Positions 1-8,601 of a stretch of 64,000 bases of DNA are shown here, piece by piece. The stretch spans positions 1 to 64,000 of the forward strand of contig NZ_VCHY01000018.1 of the NCBI RefSeq assembly GCF_005877885.1. Direction: 5' to 3'. A program made the translations under genes and the position numbers. The stretch's first letter is position 1; each line of letters opens with the position of its first letter. The notes below the pieces were generated by a model. That model made no database searches, was not told the DNA's origin, and was given only the letters and a program-made list of their open reading frames with translations. This DNA comes from Labilibacter sediminis. GTDB taxonomy: Bacteria; Bacteroidota; Bacteroidia; Bacteroidales; Marinilabiliaceae.

Positions 1-380
1 TAGAATAGTATATATAATGGTCTTCTTAATTGAAATAATTGGCCAGCGAGGAGTAGGAACGGAAAGCCCGACCCGAATGAATTTACTTCGACTGTAGTTA
101 AGGGGCTTTATTGAGGGAAACGGCATATAAGGAATTCTGTCTATACTTATCACTAAAGAAATTAATAGACAGAAATGGTTTTACCCTTTATTAGAGTTAC
201 AAAAACACAACAATAAAATGATCTCAAGAAAAGCCTTTGTTTACCTACAATTCGCTAATACACTACCCATTACAAACACACAAAGCACTTTTATTTTCTT
301 TGAAAATTTGATATTTATCGATAACTTAACATTGAGAAAATCTAATTATTTAAACTTTTTACTATTCAAAATTCTACCCT
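1..380. other. Intergenic region with hairpin, no gene seen
   Basis: No reading frame of useful length is visible. Positions 40-125 are richer in G and C than the surroundings. A perfect 10 bp inverted repeat (TTCTGTCTAT at 135-144 and ATAGACAGAA at 165-174) could be the terminator of a gene lying left of the window. The rest, up to the start codon at 381, is AT-rich and unremarkable. Confidence 0.5.
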
Positions 381-692
381 ATGATCAATCTTGAAGACAT
401 TGAGATCAACAAATTTCAACTTAACGGATTGTTAAACCATCACGAAAAACAAGGTTTTAAATACCTACTCGAAAACGGAGTATTTTGTGCAACATGCAAC
501 GATTATTGCAAATACAGCGTTTCTAATTACAAACTGTATTTAGACCGCTTTAACGACATTAAGGTTTCTGGTAACTGCTCGTTATGCAATGGTAAAGTTG
601 AGAAAGTGATGGAATTTGGGGACAATGAATCTTTTTTTAGAAAAGCTGTACAATTTAGAAACAAAATGGCTGCTCTTGTTGAAAGCGAATAA
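381..692 (+). CDS. Small putative zinc-ribbon protein
   Basis: A 103-residue soluble protein that I do not recognise. Two CxxC pairs (C36-C39 and C66-C69), with C43 between them, are spaced as in a zinc ribbon, so metal binding is likely. There is no signal peptide or membrane segment. The ATG at 381 follows an AT-rich leader without a clear ribosome binding site, which is normal for Bacteroidota. It is followed by a terminator and is probably transcribed alone. The reading frame is sound; the function is unknown. Confidence 0.7.
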   Translation: MINLEDIEINKFQLNGLLNHHEKQGFKYLLENGVFCATCNDYCKYSVSNYKLYLDRFNDIKVSGNCSLCNGKVEKVMEFGDNESFFRKAVQFRNKMAALVESE

Positions 693-720
693 ACATTCCA
701 TATAATAACACCACCTAATG

Positions 721-756
721 AAAGCCAGGAATTTCAATATTTCTGGCTTTTTTAAT
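721..756 (+). terminator. Rho-independent terminator
   Basis: AAAGCCAG (721-728) pairs with CTGGCTTT (743-750), with further partial pairing inside, followed by a run of T. It ends the zinc-ribbon gene and lies just before the next start codon at 769. Confidence 0.75.
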
Positions 757-768
757 TAATATTGTACC

Positions 769-1401
769 ATGTATAAAAATATATTCGCTTTTATTTTCGG
801 ACTAATTTTACTTATGAGTTGCCAACAAAACAATTCGAATGCCACATTAAAACATGGAGATATTTTATTTAGAGGCAACAATATTGCCGGCTTATCGGAA
901 GCCATTAACGAAGTAACCCGGACTAACAAAGGAACAAACTATACCCATATGGGAATTTGCGTTGTTGAGGATAAAAACATCTGGGTTATTCATGCATCAC
1001 CAACTGATGGTGTAATAAAAGAACCTCTTGAATTATTTTGTCAACCCAACAAAGATGAAGCATATAATACTGATGTATATAGATTAAGACAAAAATTTGA
1101 GGAGCATATTCCTAAAGCCATAAAAAAAGCACACGCTTTAATCGGCAGCCCCTATGATTCTACTTATATTTTAGAAAGTGATGGCTACTATTGCTCCGAA
1201 TTAATTTATGAAGTATTTAAAGAAGATTCGGTATTCGCCATTAATCCCATGACATTTATTAATCCTAAAACGCAAGCTTTTCATGAGGGATGGCTAGAAC
1301 ACTACAAGGAACTTGGCATTGATATTCCGGAAGGTAAACCTGGCTGCAATCCCAATGACATGTCGACCAATAGTAAACTTTTATTTATTAAAAAACTTTA
1401 A
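769..1401 (+). CDS. YiiX-like permuted NlpC/P60 lipoprotein
   Basis: A 210-residue protein of the YiiX/YebB (DUF830) group, circularly permuted papain-like amidases or peptidases of the cell envelope. The N-terminus is a lipoprotein signal with the lipobox cysteine at residue 18. The permuted order is visible: the catalytic histidine H60 lies in a THMGI motif and the nucleophile C142 comes later in YYCSEL. Family members cleave amide bonds in peptidoglycan or lipids; the substrate here is unknown. The gene stands 43 bases before an aldo/keto reductase on the same strand, and co-transcription is possible. Both expected catalytic residues are present. Confidence 0.82.
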   Translation: MYKNIFAFIFGLILLMSCQQNNSNATLKHGDILFRGNNIAGLSEAINEVTRTNKGTNYTHMGICVVEDKNIWVIHASPTDGVIKEPLELFCQPNKDEAYNTDVYRLRQKFEEHIPKAIKKAHALIGSPYDSTYILESDGYYCSELIYEVFKEDSVFAINPMTFINPKTQAFHEGWLEHYKELGIDIPEGKPGCNPNDMSTNSKLLFIKKL

Positions 1402-1444
1402 TAAAAGAATCCTTTGCTTTTTTTAAGCAAGCTCATAATCAAGA

Positions 1445-2632
1445 ATGGAATACAGAAGATTTGGAAAAACGGGAAAGAACATAAGCGTAATAACATTAGG
1501 TGGTATGCGTTTTAAGCAGGTTTGGGATAACCCGCGCCACGAAATACCTGCCGCAACACAGGATCATTGCAATCAACTGGTTGATTTAGCCATAAAAAAT
1601 GGCGTCAATCATTTTGAAACAGCTTATGGTTATGTAAAAAGCGAAACAGTGTTTGGTCGGACTTTAAATGATGAATTAAAAATAGATAGATCATCTTATC
1701 ATTTAATGACTAAAGGAACTGCCAATACTGCCGATGAAATGCGCAAACTGGTTGATGAGCAACTTAAAACACTAAAAACTGATTATTTTGATTTTTATGC
1801 ATGGCATGGGATTAACAATCAGGAATTATTAGAAAACTCATGTAAAAAAAATGGTTCAGTTGAAGCCTTGCTTAAATTGAAAGAGGAAGGTATTATTAAA
1901 CATGTTGGATTTAGTACACATGGCTCTTTAGAAACAATAAAGAACACCATTGATACCGATCTTTTTGAGTTTGTGAATCTTCATTACTATTATTTCTATC
2001 AGAGAAATTTAGAAGCGATTGAATTGGCTGAGAAAAAAGACCTGGGTATTTTTATTATTTCGCCTAACGATAAAGGCGGGCAGCTATATAAAGCTCCTGC
2101 AAAAATAAGAAAAGCCATTCCTCACTGCTCTCCTATTCAATGGAATGCCCGTTTTTGCTTAAGCACACCTGCCATTCATACGCTTTCGTTTGGAATGAAT
2201 GAAGTTGCACATTTTGATGAGATGAATGGAATATTTCCCACGCACCAACCGCTTTGTAAAGAGGATGCTTCATCTAAGGTAAAGCTAGATGACATGCTCA
2301 ATGACGATCCATACTCTGGTTTTTTAGCCACTGAATTTGAAAGTGATCCATCTGGATTCGACGTTCACTTACTTTTACATTGGCGAAAGTTGTGGAAATG
2401 TTACGATTTACTTGATTTTGCCAAGTACAGGTACAAGGAACTAAAAACTCCAAATCACTGGGTTCCCGGAATATTTGCAACACCTGAGAATCTTAACAAA
2501 TTTGATTTTTCAAGAATCCCTAATAACATTCCGCTGAGAGAAATGCTTTCCGAACTACATCAGGCATTATATCAAGAGCCTGAAAAAAAACCTAAAATTG
2601 ACCCCTCGAAACTTATATTACCGAAAAATTAG
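1445..2632 (+). CDS. Aldo/keto reductase family protein
   Basis: A 395-residue NAD(P)H-type aldo/keto reductase with a TIM-barrel fold. The N-terminal pattern EYRRFGKTG and the motif around 57-63 are typical. The usual catalytic set can be placed: E58 where most members have Asp, Y63, K90 and H121. The C-terminal ~130 residues extend beyond the barrel and lack the ferredoxin-type cysteines seen in many bacterial homologues. No signal peptide, so cytoplasmic. The substrate is not predictable. The Asp-to-Glu replacement in the tetrad is conservative but could change activity. A strong hairpin follows the gene. Confidence 0.85.
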   Translation: MEYRRFGKTGKNISVITLGGMRFKQVWDNPRHEIPAATQDHCNQLVDLAIKNGVNHFETAYGYVKSETVFGRTLNDELKIDRSSYHLMTKGTANTADEMRKLVDEQLKTLKTDYFDFYAWHGINNQELLENSCKKNGSVEALLKLKEEGIIKHVGFSTHGSLETIKNTIDTDLFEFVNLHYYYFYQRNLEAIELAEKKDLGIFIISPNDKGGQLYKAPAKIRKAIPHCSPIQWNARFCLSTPAIHTLSFGMNEVAHFDEMNGIFPTHQPLCKEDASSKVKLDDMLNDDPYSGFLATEFESDPSGFDVHLLLHWRKLWKCYDLLDFAKYRYKELKTPNHWVPGIFATPENLNKFDFSRIPNNIPLREMLSELHQALYQEPEKKPKIDPSKLILPKN

Positions 2633-2650
2633 GTATAAAATAAAAACATA

Positions 2651-2690
2651 AAAAAGCGATATCCTGATTTTTCATGATATCGCTTTTTAT
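2651..2690. terminator. Bidirectional rho-independent terminator
   Basis: AAAAAGCGATATC (2651-2663) pairs perfectly with GATATCGCTTTTT (2676-2688). A-tract and T-tract flank the stem, so it can work on both strands. It ends the aldo/keto reductase gene and may also stop guaC transcripts coming from the right. Confidence 0.85.
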
Positions 2691-2707
2691 TATCATCAAC
2701 AATTTAT

Positions 2708-2994
2708 TAACCTCAGTTCGAAATAAAATTTATAACTCAGACCGTTTATAAATAATGAGTTTCAAGGAGGATTTGCAAAAGCATACCTGCCTAGCCGGCA
2801 AGCATGGCTGGCTATGGTAAGCAAATTTGACGAAGAAAATAGTTGTTTATAAACGGAAACATAAGCTTATTAGTAAATAATCGATCTACTGCCCTGAATT
2901 TTATCACCATAGCTCGCTATGCTTCTAAAATTCATATTGTATATCAATCATTTACTAAAATCTGAGTCTGTAAATTTTAATCGAACTGAGGTTA
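2708..2994. repeat. Branched palindromic element with 14 bp terminal inverted repeats
   Basis: A 287 bp non-coding element bounded by perfect inverted repeats, TAACCTCAGTTCGA and its complement TCGAACTGAGGTTA. The pairing continues imperfectly for another ~16 bp. Inside are two further hairpins: one from about 2739 to 2862 (CCGTTTATAAA against TTTATAAACGG) and one from about 2871 to 2960 (TTAGTAAAT against ATTTACTAA). The whole could fold as a three-way junction. The right end touches the guaC stop codon at 2995. It encodes no protein and resembles a MITE-like element; no second copy lies in this window. Confidence 0.7.
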
Positions 2995-4035
2995 TTACTT
3001 AGTATAAACCCTGTTTTCCTGTTCGTTTACTCTTATAAAAGTGGTTCTTTTACTAAGTTCCTTAAGCTTTGAAGCTCCAACGTAGGTACATGTACTTCTA
3101 ATACCTCCAAGTATATCAAGTACTGTATTTTCTACTTTACCTTTATAAGGAACATCAACAGTTTTACCTTCACTTGCACGATACTCTGCAACTCCACCAA
3201 CATGCTTATCCATGGCAGTTGCTGAGCTCATACCATAAAACTGCTTTACTTTTTCACCGTCCTTTTCAATAAGTTCACCCCCACTCTCATCATGACCTGC
3301 GAACATACCTCCAAGCATTACAAAATCGGCACCGGCACCAAAAGCCTTAGATACATCACCAGGGTTAGAACAACCTCCGTCACTAATAATATGACCTCCA
3401 ATACCATGAGCTGCATCAGCACATTCAATAATGGCAGATAACTGAGGGTAACCCACGCCTGTTTTAACTCGAGTAGTACATACAGAACCTGGTCCAATTC
3501 CTACTTTAATAATATCTGCTCCGGCAAGTAACAGTTCCTCTACCATTTCACCAGTCACCACATTTCCTGCCATAATTACTTTATCCGGATAATTACTACG
3601 TGCCTGCTTAACAAATGCCACAAAATGCTCAGAATAACCATTGGCCACATCTATACATATATAATTCAATTGAGGATGTTGCTTAAAAACCTCATCGATT
3701 CTTTCAAGATCTTTGGCACCAGTACCTGTACTTACTGCTATAAAATCTTCAATACCTTTGGGAGCTGAAGCCATAAATGCATTCCACTCTTTCGTTGTAT
3801 AATGTTTATGAATGGCAGTAAATATTTTCTTTTGAAACAAAGCAACAGCCATCTCAAAAGTACCAACAGTATCCATATTGGCAGCCATAATTGGAACACC
3901 TGTCCACTCTTTTTCACTATGCAATAATTTAAAACTACGTTCAAGATTTACCTGAGATCTACTTTTTAAGGTAGACCTTTTTGGTCTGAACATCACATCC
4001 TTAAATCCTAACTTAATATCATTTTCAATCCTCAT
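2995..4035 (-). CDS. guaC: GMP reductase
   Basis: A 346-residue GMP reductase, the IMPDH-family TIM barrel that converts GMP to IMP with NADPH and release of ammonia, linking guanine and adenine nucleotide pools. The signature GPGSVCTTR carries the catalytic cysteine at residue 186, the same position as in the E. coli enzyme, and the length is close to that enzyme. There are no CBS domains, which separates it from IMP dehydrogenase; the [10 protein letters not shown] and GGMFAGHDE segments support this. Cytoplasmic. It is a single minus-strand gene whose stop codon abuts a palindromic element. Confidence 0.93.
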   Translation of the reverse strand: MRIENDIKLGFKDVMFRPKRSTLKSRSQVNLERSFKLLHSEKEWTGVPIMAANMDTVGTFEMAVALFQKKIFTAIHKHYTTKEWNAFMASAPKGIEDFIAVSTGTGAKDLERIDEVFKQHPQLNYICIDVANGYSEHFVAFVKQARSNYPDKVIMAGNVVTGEMVEELLLAGADIIKVGIGPGSVCTTRVKTGVGYPQLSAIIECADAAHGIGGHIISDGGCSNPGDVSKAFGAGADFVMLGGMFAGHDESGGELIEKDGEKVKQFYGMSSATAMDKHVGGVAEYRASEGKTVDVPYKGKVENTVLDILGGIRSTCTYVGASKLKELSKRTTFIRVNEQENRVYTK

Positions 4036-4194
4036 TATTCAATATTTAAGTGTGTATAATTAATTGGGTAATTCTAAATACAAAAACTAAACGGGCACTA
4101 AATATTACATTTTCGGCCAACCGTTAAAGATAGCAAATAACCTTCAGAATTCACTTTTTAATTTGTTTCATGCGTTAATAATTTTCATTTGCAG

Positions 4195-4340
4195 CATGCC
4201 TGCCAGCCGTCAGGCTGGGAACTCTCAGGAAAATTTATTACTCACCAAGGTTTCACATTCAAAGATGATCATGAATACTTCGTATTTCATTCGCTTGTGT
4301 GTAAACTTGAATAATTAAATTTTACATGGTCATTTCATAT
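4195..4340 (-). repeat. Diverged copy of the start-codon-linked hairpin repeat
   Basis: Read on the minus strand this begins ATGAAATGACCATG, contains the ACACACAAGCG loop segment and ends near GAGAGTTCCC, like the copies at 24512, 24601, 46206 and 49587. The stem AAAATTTAATTAT near the start finds a partner about 90 bases later, because this copy has extra sequence in the loop. The usual CATCTGGC end is replaced by a CAGCCTGACGGCTG hairpin. It lies upstream of guaC in the same orientation. Confidence 0.55.
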
Positions 4341-4661
4341 TACAACTCTTAACAAGCTTTATTGTCTTTTGAGAATTACAAACTACCTAAAATCTCTTTT
4401 CAGACTATCAAAAAAACACTTGTAAATACTGCCTAACAAAACCACACAAGGGTTAAAACTGAGACCTAAACCCTGAAAAAACTCCATACTTAATTCAATA
4501 TTTATTTCACACACCAACCAAACGTAAAAAATTAACATACATACAATTACCTACACCTATCCATTTTAAAATATAGTGATGTTTGGGAAATTTATATCTC
4601 CATTTTTATTGTTTGAAACTTAAATTGAGGAAATGCTCTGACGAACCTTTTTATTTAATAG

Positions 4662-4669
4662 TAGTTTTG
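4662..4669 (+). promoter_or_regulatory. Candidate Bacteroidota -7 promoter box
   Basis: TAGTTTTG fits the Bacteroidota sigma-ABfr -7 consensus TAnnTTTG and stands 67 bases before the glucanase ATG. No convincing -33 TTG was found at the expected distance, so the call is tentative. Confidence 0.3.
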
Positions 4670-4736
4670 AGTCGCACTCATAAGGTAAAATGAAAATATA
4701 CATAAACCACATTCACACACCGCAAAATTTAAATTG

Positions 4737-7079
4737 ATGAAGAAAATCTTACTACTGCTATTTATTTCACTTCCACTTGTGATGTCATCTCAAAAAACAG
4801 ATGAAGAAGTGATGTACGAATTATTTCGTAGCTCCTATACCTTTTACCAACAATTAAGGGCAGATAACGGTGCATATAACGATAAACTTATCATTGGAGA
4901 TCCTCCTACAACCCGCGGTTCTGTGGCTAACATTGGCATGGGCTTAATGTCGCTATGTATTGGAGATGCCATGGGGTGGGAACCTGAAGCCGAAGCTAAA
5001 ACTCTAGAAACGCTAAAATTGGTGATGGATGGAACACCCACTTTTAACCTTGCCAGAAATGTAGATGGGTGCTTTACCCACTTTTACAATATGACAACAG
5101 GGGCCATGATGGGCGAAGGGTATAGTACTATTGACACAGACCTTTTGCTTGGTGGTGCTCTATTTGCTAAGAGATACTTCTACCAAAACAGTGAGATTAC
5201 TCAATATGCAGATCAATTATGGAATTTAGTCGATCACAGCAATTTTATCGCTTCAGCGAACGAAGGTAAGGTATACTCCTTAATGAATTATGATGGTACT
5301 CCTGTTGGAGGAACAATCTCTACTTACAATGAATATATGATTGTTGCGTGGTTTGCAAAAATGCAAAGCACAGATGATAATTCAGATGCCAATAATCTAT
5401 GGAAGAAATGGTATGAGACCACTGAGAATTTATTAAAGTGTGTATACCCTGGAGATGGTGGTAATCAGCCAATATCGGTTATCTCACCGTCTACTTCACG
5501 CTTCACTTCCATGTTTACGTTTATGTTTAACCATAATTTCATCCATCATTTTTCGGCCAACACAGAATACAGAGATGCTATGCTAAACGCGATGAAGGCT
5601 GACTCTGCATGGTGGGCAGATCAAACCGATCTGGAAGCATTAGGTAAACAACCCTATGAATGGGGTACAACAGCCGGATACGGATATAAATTAAAAGACA
5701 ACGGCTCAATAAGCCCGGGTTATGCCGTAGACAGAATTTCACTACCTACAGGTGCCGATAACAATGTAGGAAAAAACGTATCTCCACATGCTCTGGCAGG
5801 TTTTGCTCCTGTTGCTCCCGATCGTGTTCGCACGGATTTAATTTCGATGTATCGCGACCCGAGAGGAATTGGAAGAATTGTATTGGCTCCTGGTGATACG
5901 ATTTTATATAAGTATAGCTATTACGATACCGATTGGCAAAATCACCATGTTGAAGGGGTAGATTTTTCTTGTGAACCTTTTGGATTAGCAGCACTACCTG
6001 AATTTTTAGGACCGGATTTCTTTAGCAGATATAACGACTTCTTTAATCCTAATCCACCAACTTTTCAATATCAAAAAGTATACGACATAAGATATTCCTA
6101 CAAATCATTGAATTCAATCAAGTTATCATGGCTTGATTTATATCAGGCAGCCAGCTACAAAGTTTTTGTAGACGGCAATCTTGAAACTACAACTACCGGT
6201 AATTCAATAGTTATTTTTGATTTAGATCCTAGTGGCACGTACGAGATTACCATTCAGGCTATTGAAGAAAGCACCGGCACTGCATCAACCACAAGTGATG
6301 TTGTTACCGTTGAAATGCCTAGTGTTGGAACTGTTTTTGAAGATTTTGAAGGACCTACTTATGAATCGATTTTAGCCAATGGCGGTTCAAGCATTGACTC
6401 TCCTATTGCAAATCCGGACAAAGACAATAATAATCCCAGCGATTATGTACTAAGCATCTATCACCCCAGCGGAAGTCAAACATGGGCTGGTGCTAATTTT
6501 AATGCTATAACCCCTTTTGAAATAACCACAGATTACGTACACATGAAGGTGTATAAGGATAAAATTTCGCCTGTAAGATTTAAAATTTTCACATCAATAG
6601 TCAATACGGAGTTAGACCCAATAACCCCCCAAAGTAAAACAGGAGAATGGGAAGATTTGGTGTTTGATTTAAGAAACTATAAAAACGCTACTTTAACTAA
6701 GATAATCCTTCAACCAGATTTAGTTGAGGGAAGCAACAATACTATTTATATTGATGATATTATTTTCAACAATAACCCTGTAGCTATTGAGATTCCTACT
6801 TCTATTTTTAAATCCACTCAAGTTGAAGATATTGTATCTATCTACCCTAATCCGACAAAATCAAACATCAACATCTCAATCACCAACAGTGTCATCAAAA
6901 TAAAATCTATACAAGTTTTTGATGTTACCGGAAGAGCTGTTTATTCCTTAAACGGGGCATTTTCTTTTGGTGACAAAATCAATATTAATATAGCGGAACT
7001 GGGGAATGAGGGACTATATATGGTTCGATTTATTACCTCAGATAATCAAACTTCAGTTGAAAAAGTTATGGTTAACTAA
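4737..7079 (+). CDS. Secreted GH144-type glucanase with T9SS tail
   Basis: A multi-domain secreted enzyme of 780 residues. A signal peptide (about 1-19) is followed by a glycoamylase-like (alpha/alpha)6 domain to about residue 440 that resembles GH144 endo-beta-1,2-glucanases. Next come a fibronectin type III-like domain (about 450-540), a jelly-roll carbohydrate-binding-like domain (about 545-690) and a type IX secretion type A sorting domain (YPNPTKSNINISI to the end). The type A tail predicts export through the T9SS and attachment at the surface. The frame opens with TTG at 4734, but ATG at 4737 gives a proper signal peptide. Beta-1,2-glucan as substrate is an inference from fold similarity. 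A terminator follows. Confidence 0.78.
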   Translation: MKKILLLLFISLPLVMSSQKTDEEVMYELFRSSYTFYQQLRADNGAYNDKLIIGDPPTTRGSVANIGMGLMSLCIGDAMGWEPEAEAKTLETLKLVMDGTPTFNLARNVDGCFTHFYNMTTGAMMGEGYSTIDTDLLLGGALFAKRYFYQNSEITQYADQLWNLVDHSNFIASANEGKVYSLMNYDGTPVGGTISTYNEYMIVAWFAKMQSTDDNSDANNLWKKWYETTENLLKCVYPGDGGNQPISVISPSTSRFTSMFTFMFNHNFIHHFSANTEYRDAMLNAMKADSAWWADQTDLEALGKQPYEWGTTAGYGYKLKDNGSISPGYAVDRISLPTGADNNVGKNVSPHALAGFAPVAPDRVRTDLISMYRDPRGIGRIVLAPGDTILYKYSYYDTDWQNHHVEGVDFSCEPFGLAALPEFLGPDFFSRYNDFFNPNPPTFQYQKVYDIRYSYKSLNSIKLSWLDLYQAASYKVFVDGNLETTTTGNSIVIFDLDPSGTYEITIQAIEESTGTASTTSDVVTVEMPSVGTVFEDFEGPTYESILANGGSSIDSPIANPDKDNNNPSDYVLSIYHPSGSQTWAGANFNAITPFEITTDYVHMKVYKDKISPVRFKIFTSIVNTELDPITPQSKTGEWEDLVFDLRNYKNATLTKIILQPDLVEGSNNTIYIDDIIFNNNPVAIEIPTSIFKSTQVEDIVSIYPNPTKSNINISITNSVIKIKSIQVFDVTGRAVYSLNGAFSFGDKININIAELGNEGLYMVRFITSDNQTSVEKVMVN

Positions 7080-7122
7080 TTTATAAGATTCCCTAATTCA
7101 CTAGAACAGTGTTAATACTATA

Positions 7123-7168
7123 AACTTGAGTTTCTCCATGGTCTGACAGGAACTCAAGTTTTTTTTGT
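7123..7168 (+). terminator. Rho-independent terminator
   Basis: AACTTGAGTT (7123-7132) pairs perfectly with AACTCAAGTT (7151-7160) and is followed by eight further T in sequence. It ends the glucanase gene. Confidence 0.85.
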
Positions 7169-7212
7169 GCCACCAACACAAAGAACTCAAACCTGTATAA
7201 TTCTCTTGTGAT

Positions 7213-7386
7213 TTAACCCGGATTATGTATTAGAACTTTGTGACGAGCATTGAAAGAGCAATAAAACAAGGTATTTCGGAAGCGAGGCATAGCATCGTTA
7301 TGGTGAGCTGACGTAATGCAGCGAAGTGTCTTGTTTTGAAGCAGTTTCAATGCGTAGTAGATTTTATAATGCATAACGCGGGTTTA
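7213..7386. repeat. Long-hairpin element, family A, copy 1
   Basis: A ~170 bp non-coding palindromic element. The ends AACCCGGATTATG and CATAACGCGGGTT are inverted repeats, with inner pairings such as TTGAAAGAGC with the region around GCAGTTTCAA. The centre GGCATAGCATCG is shared with the copies at 21305 and 51073. This copy is the most diverged of the three. It lies between two plus-strand genes. Confidence 0.75.
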
Positions 7387-7515
7387 AAGATAAGTCATAA
7401 AAACAATTGCAGAATAACTGGTCATATTCCTAACTTTTCCTCTCAAAAAATATTTTTACTTCAGATTATAATTTTATCTTAGTAGTGATAACCTAAACAG
7501 AGTAAAAATACACCA

Positions 7516-7815
7516 ATGAGAACCAAACAGTACCGTAAGAAGAAAATTCCAAACTCCCCGGATAAAAACAATCTAATTAAAACTAAAGCCGGTTTGGTTT
7601 TTATTTTTATAGGTAGTTATTTTTTTTTCTTTGATGTATTCGGCAGTTCTCCCTTTACTGACAATTTTAACTACGACCAAAGCACAGCATCTTCCAGTAG
7701 CCTTATTGCTCCACTCTTCCTTCAAAATGGAAAAATGGCCAGCTCCATGCTTTTTTATATGATTGCTCTTTTCTTTTTTGGGTGGGAAGTTTTTGATATT
7801 AAAATTAAAAAGTAA
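7516..7815 (+). CDS. Small membrane protein of unknown function
   Basis: A 99-residue protein with a lysine- and arginine-rich N-terminus and two hydrophobic segments (about 28-46 and 77-94), joined by a polar, serine-rich stretch. I do not recognise a family. The next gene starts 29 bases downstream on the same strand, so the two may be co-transcribed. Conserved topology and the absence of a better overlapping frame support it as real, but it remains hypothetical. Confidence 0.5.
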   Translation: MRTKQYRKKKIPNSPDKNNLIKTKAGLVFIFIGSYFFFFDVFGSSPFTDNFNYDQSTASSSSLIAPLFLQNGKMASSMLFYMIALFFFGWEVFDIKIKK

Positions 7816-7844
7816 ATTCTTCCTTAAAAAACATACATTATCCA

Positions 7845-8432
7845 ATGAGATTAAAATATACTTCTCTTTTTATATTGTTATGGACACAGCTAAGTTGGAG
7901 TCAAAACAGTACAAGGCAAGATCTATCCAGTGCTGCTCTATCTCTTACAAATCAATCTGTAAGCTACGATCCTTCATATTTTTCAATAACCTATCCAAAC
8001 GGAGATGTTCCTTCTGACAAAGGTGTTTGTACAGATGTGATTATAAGAGCATATAGATTACTGGGTATTGATTTACAAAAGGAGGTTCACGAAGATATGA
8101 AAGCCAACTTTAACCTGTACCCTAATCATTGGGGACTTACGCAAACAGATACAAATATTGACCACAGGCGTGTCCCTAATTTAATGGTATACTTTTCACG
8201 CTTTGGTAAAGAACTTTCTATTCCTCAAAAGCCTCAAGACTATAAACCCGGAGATATTGTGTGTTGGAATTTAGGAGGTGGAATAACTCACATTGGTATT
8301 GTAGTAAATAAACGTTCTAATGACAACTCCCGGTTTTTAATTGTTCACAATATTGGAGCAGGCCAGGTTGTTGAGGATTGCCTTTTTGACTTTAAGATTA
8401 TTGGCCATTATAAGTACCCCATAGGTAACTAA
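7845..8432 (+). CDS. DUF1287 family secreted NlpC/P60-like protein
   Basis: A 195-residue exported protein of the DUF1287 (YijF-like) group, which has a papain/NlpC-like fold. A signal peptide of about 19 residues ends near WSQ. The putative nucleophile lies in GVCTDVIIRAYRLLGIDLQ and the histidine in THIGIVVN, followed by VHNIG, as expected for this fold. It probably acts on peptidoglycan or another amide in the periplasm; the substrate is not known. It follows the small membrane protein by 29 bases. A weak inverted repeat (8440-8473) after the stop codon may end transcription. Confidence 0.78.
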   Translation: MRLKYTSLFILLWTQLSWSQNSTRQDLSSAALSLTNQSVSYDPSYFSITYPNGDVPSDKGVCTDVIIRAYRLLGIDLQKEVHEDMKANFNLYPNHWGLTQTDTNIDHRRVPNLMVYFSRFGKELSIPQKPQDYKPGDIVCWNLGGGITHIGIVVNKRSNDNSRFLIVHNIGAGQVVEDCLFDFKIIGHYKYPIGN

Positions 8433-8601
8433 AAGAAAACCCCTGATTAAGCATAACACTTATCAGAGGCCTCTACCAAAATAAAAAACTACTCAACTAT
8501 TTGCGAACTTTAAAACCTGAAAGTATTGTAATCAACTCCAATACCCTTCAATATTTTTTAAGCCAAAGATGACTGTTTATAAATCGCCTAATTAAATCAG
8601 G

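Larger units (their letters stand above)
4036..4736. other. Long divergent intergenic region
   Basis: About 700 bases between guaC (minus strand) and the secreted glucanase (plus strand), without a credible gene. It holds a diverged copy of the start-codon-linked repeat (listed separately), a small CAGCCGTCAGGCTG hairpin at 4204-4217, and a candidate promoter box for the glucanase near 4662. The remainder is AT-rich. Confidence 0.6.
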
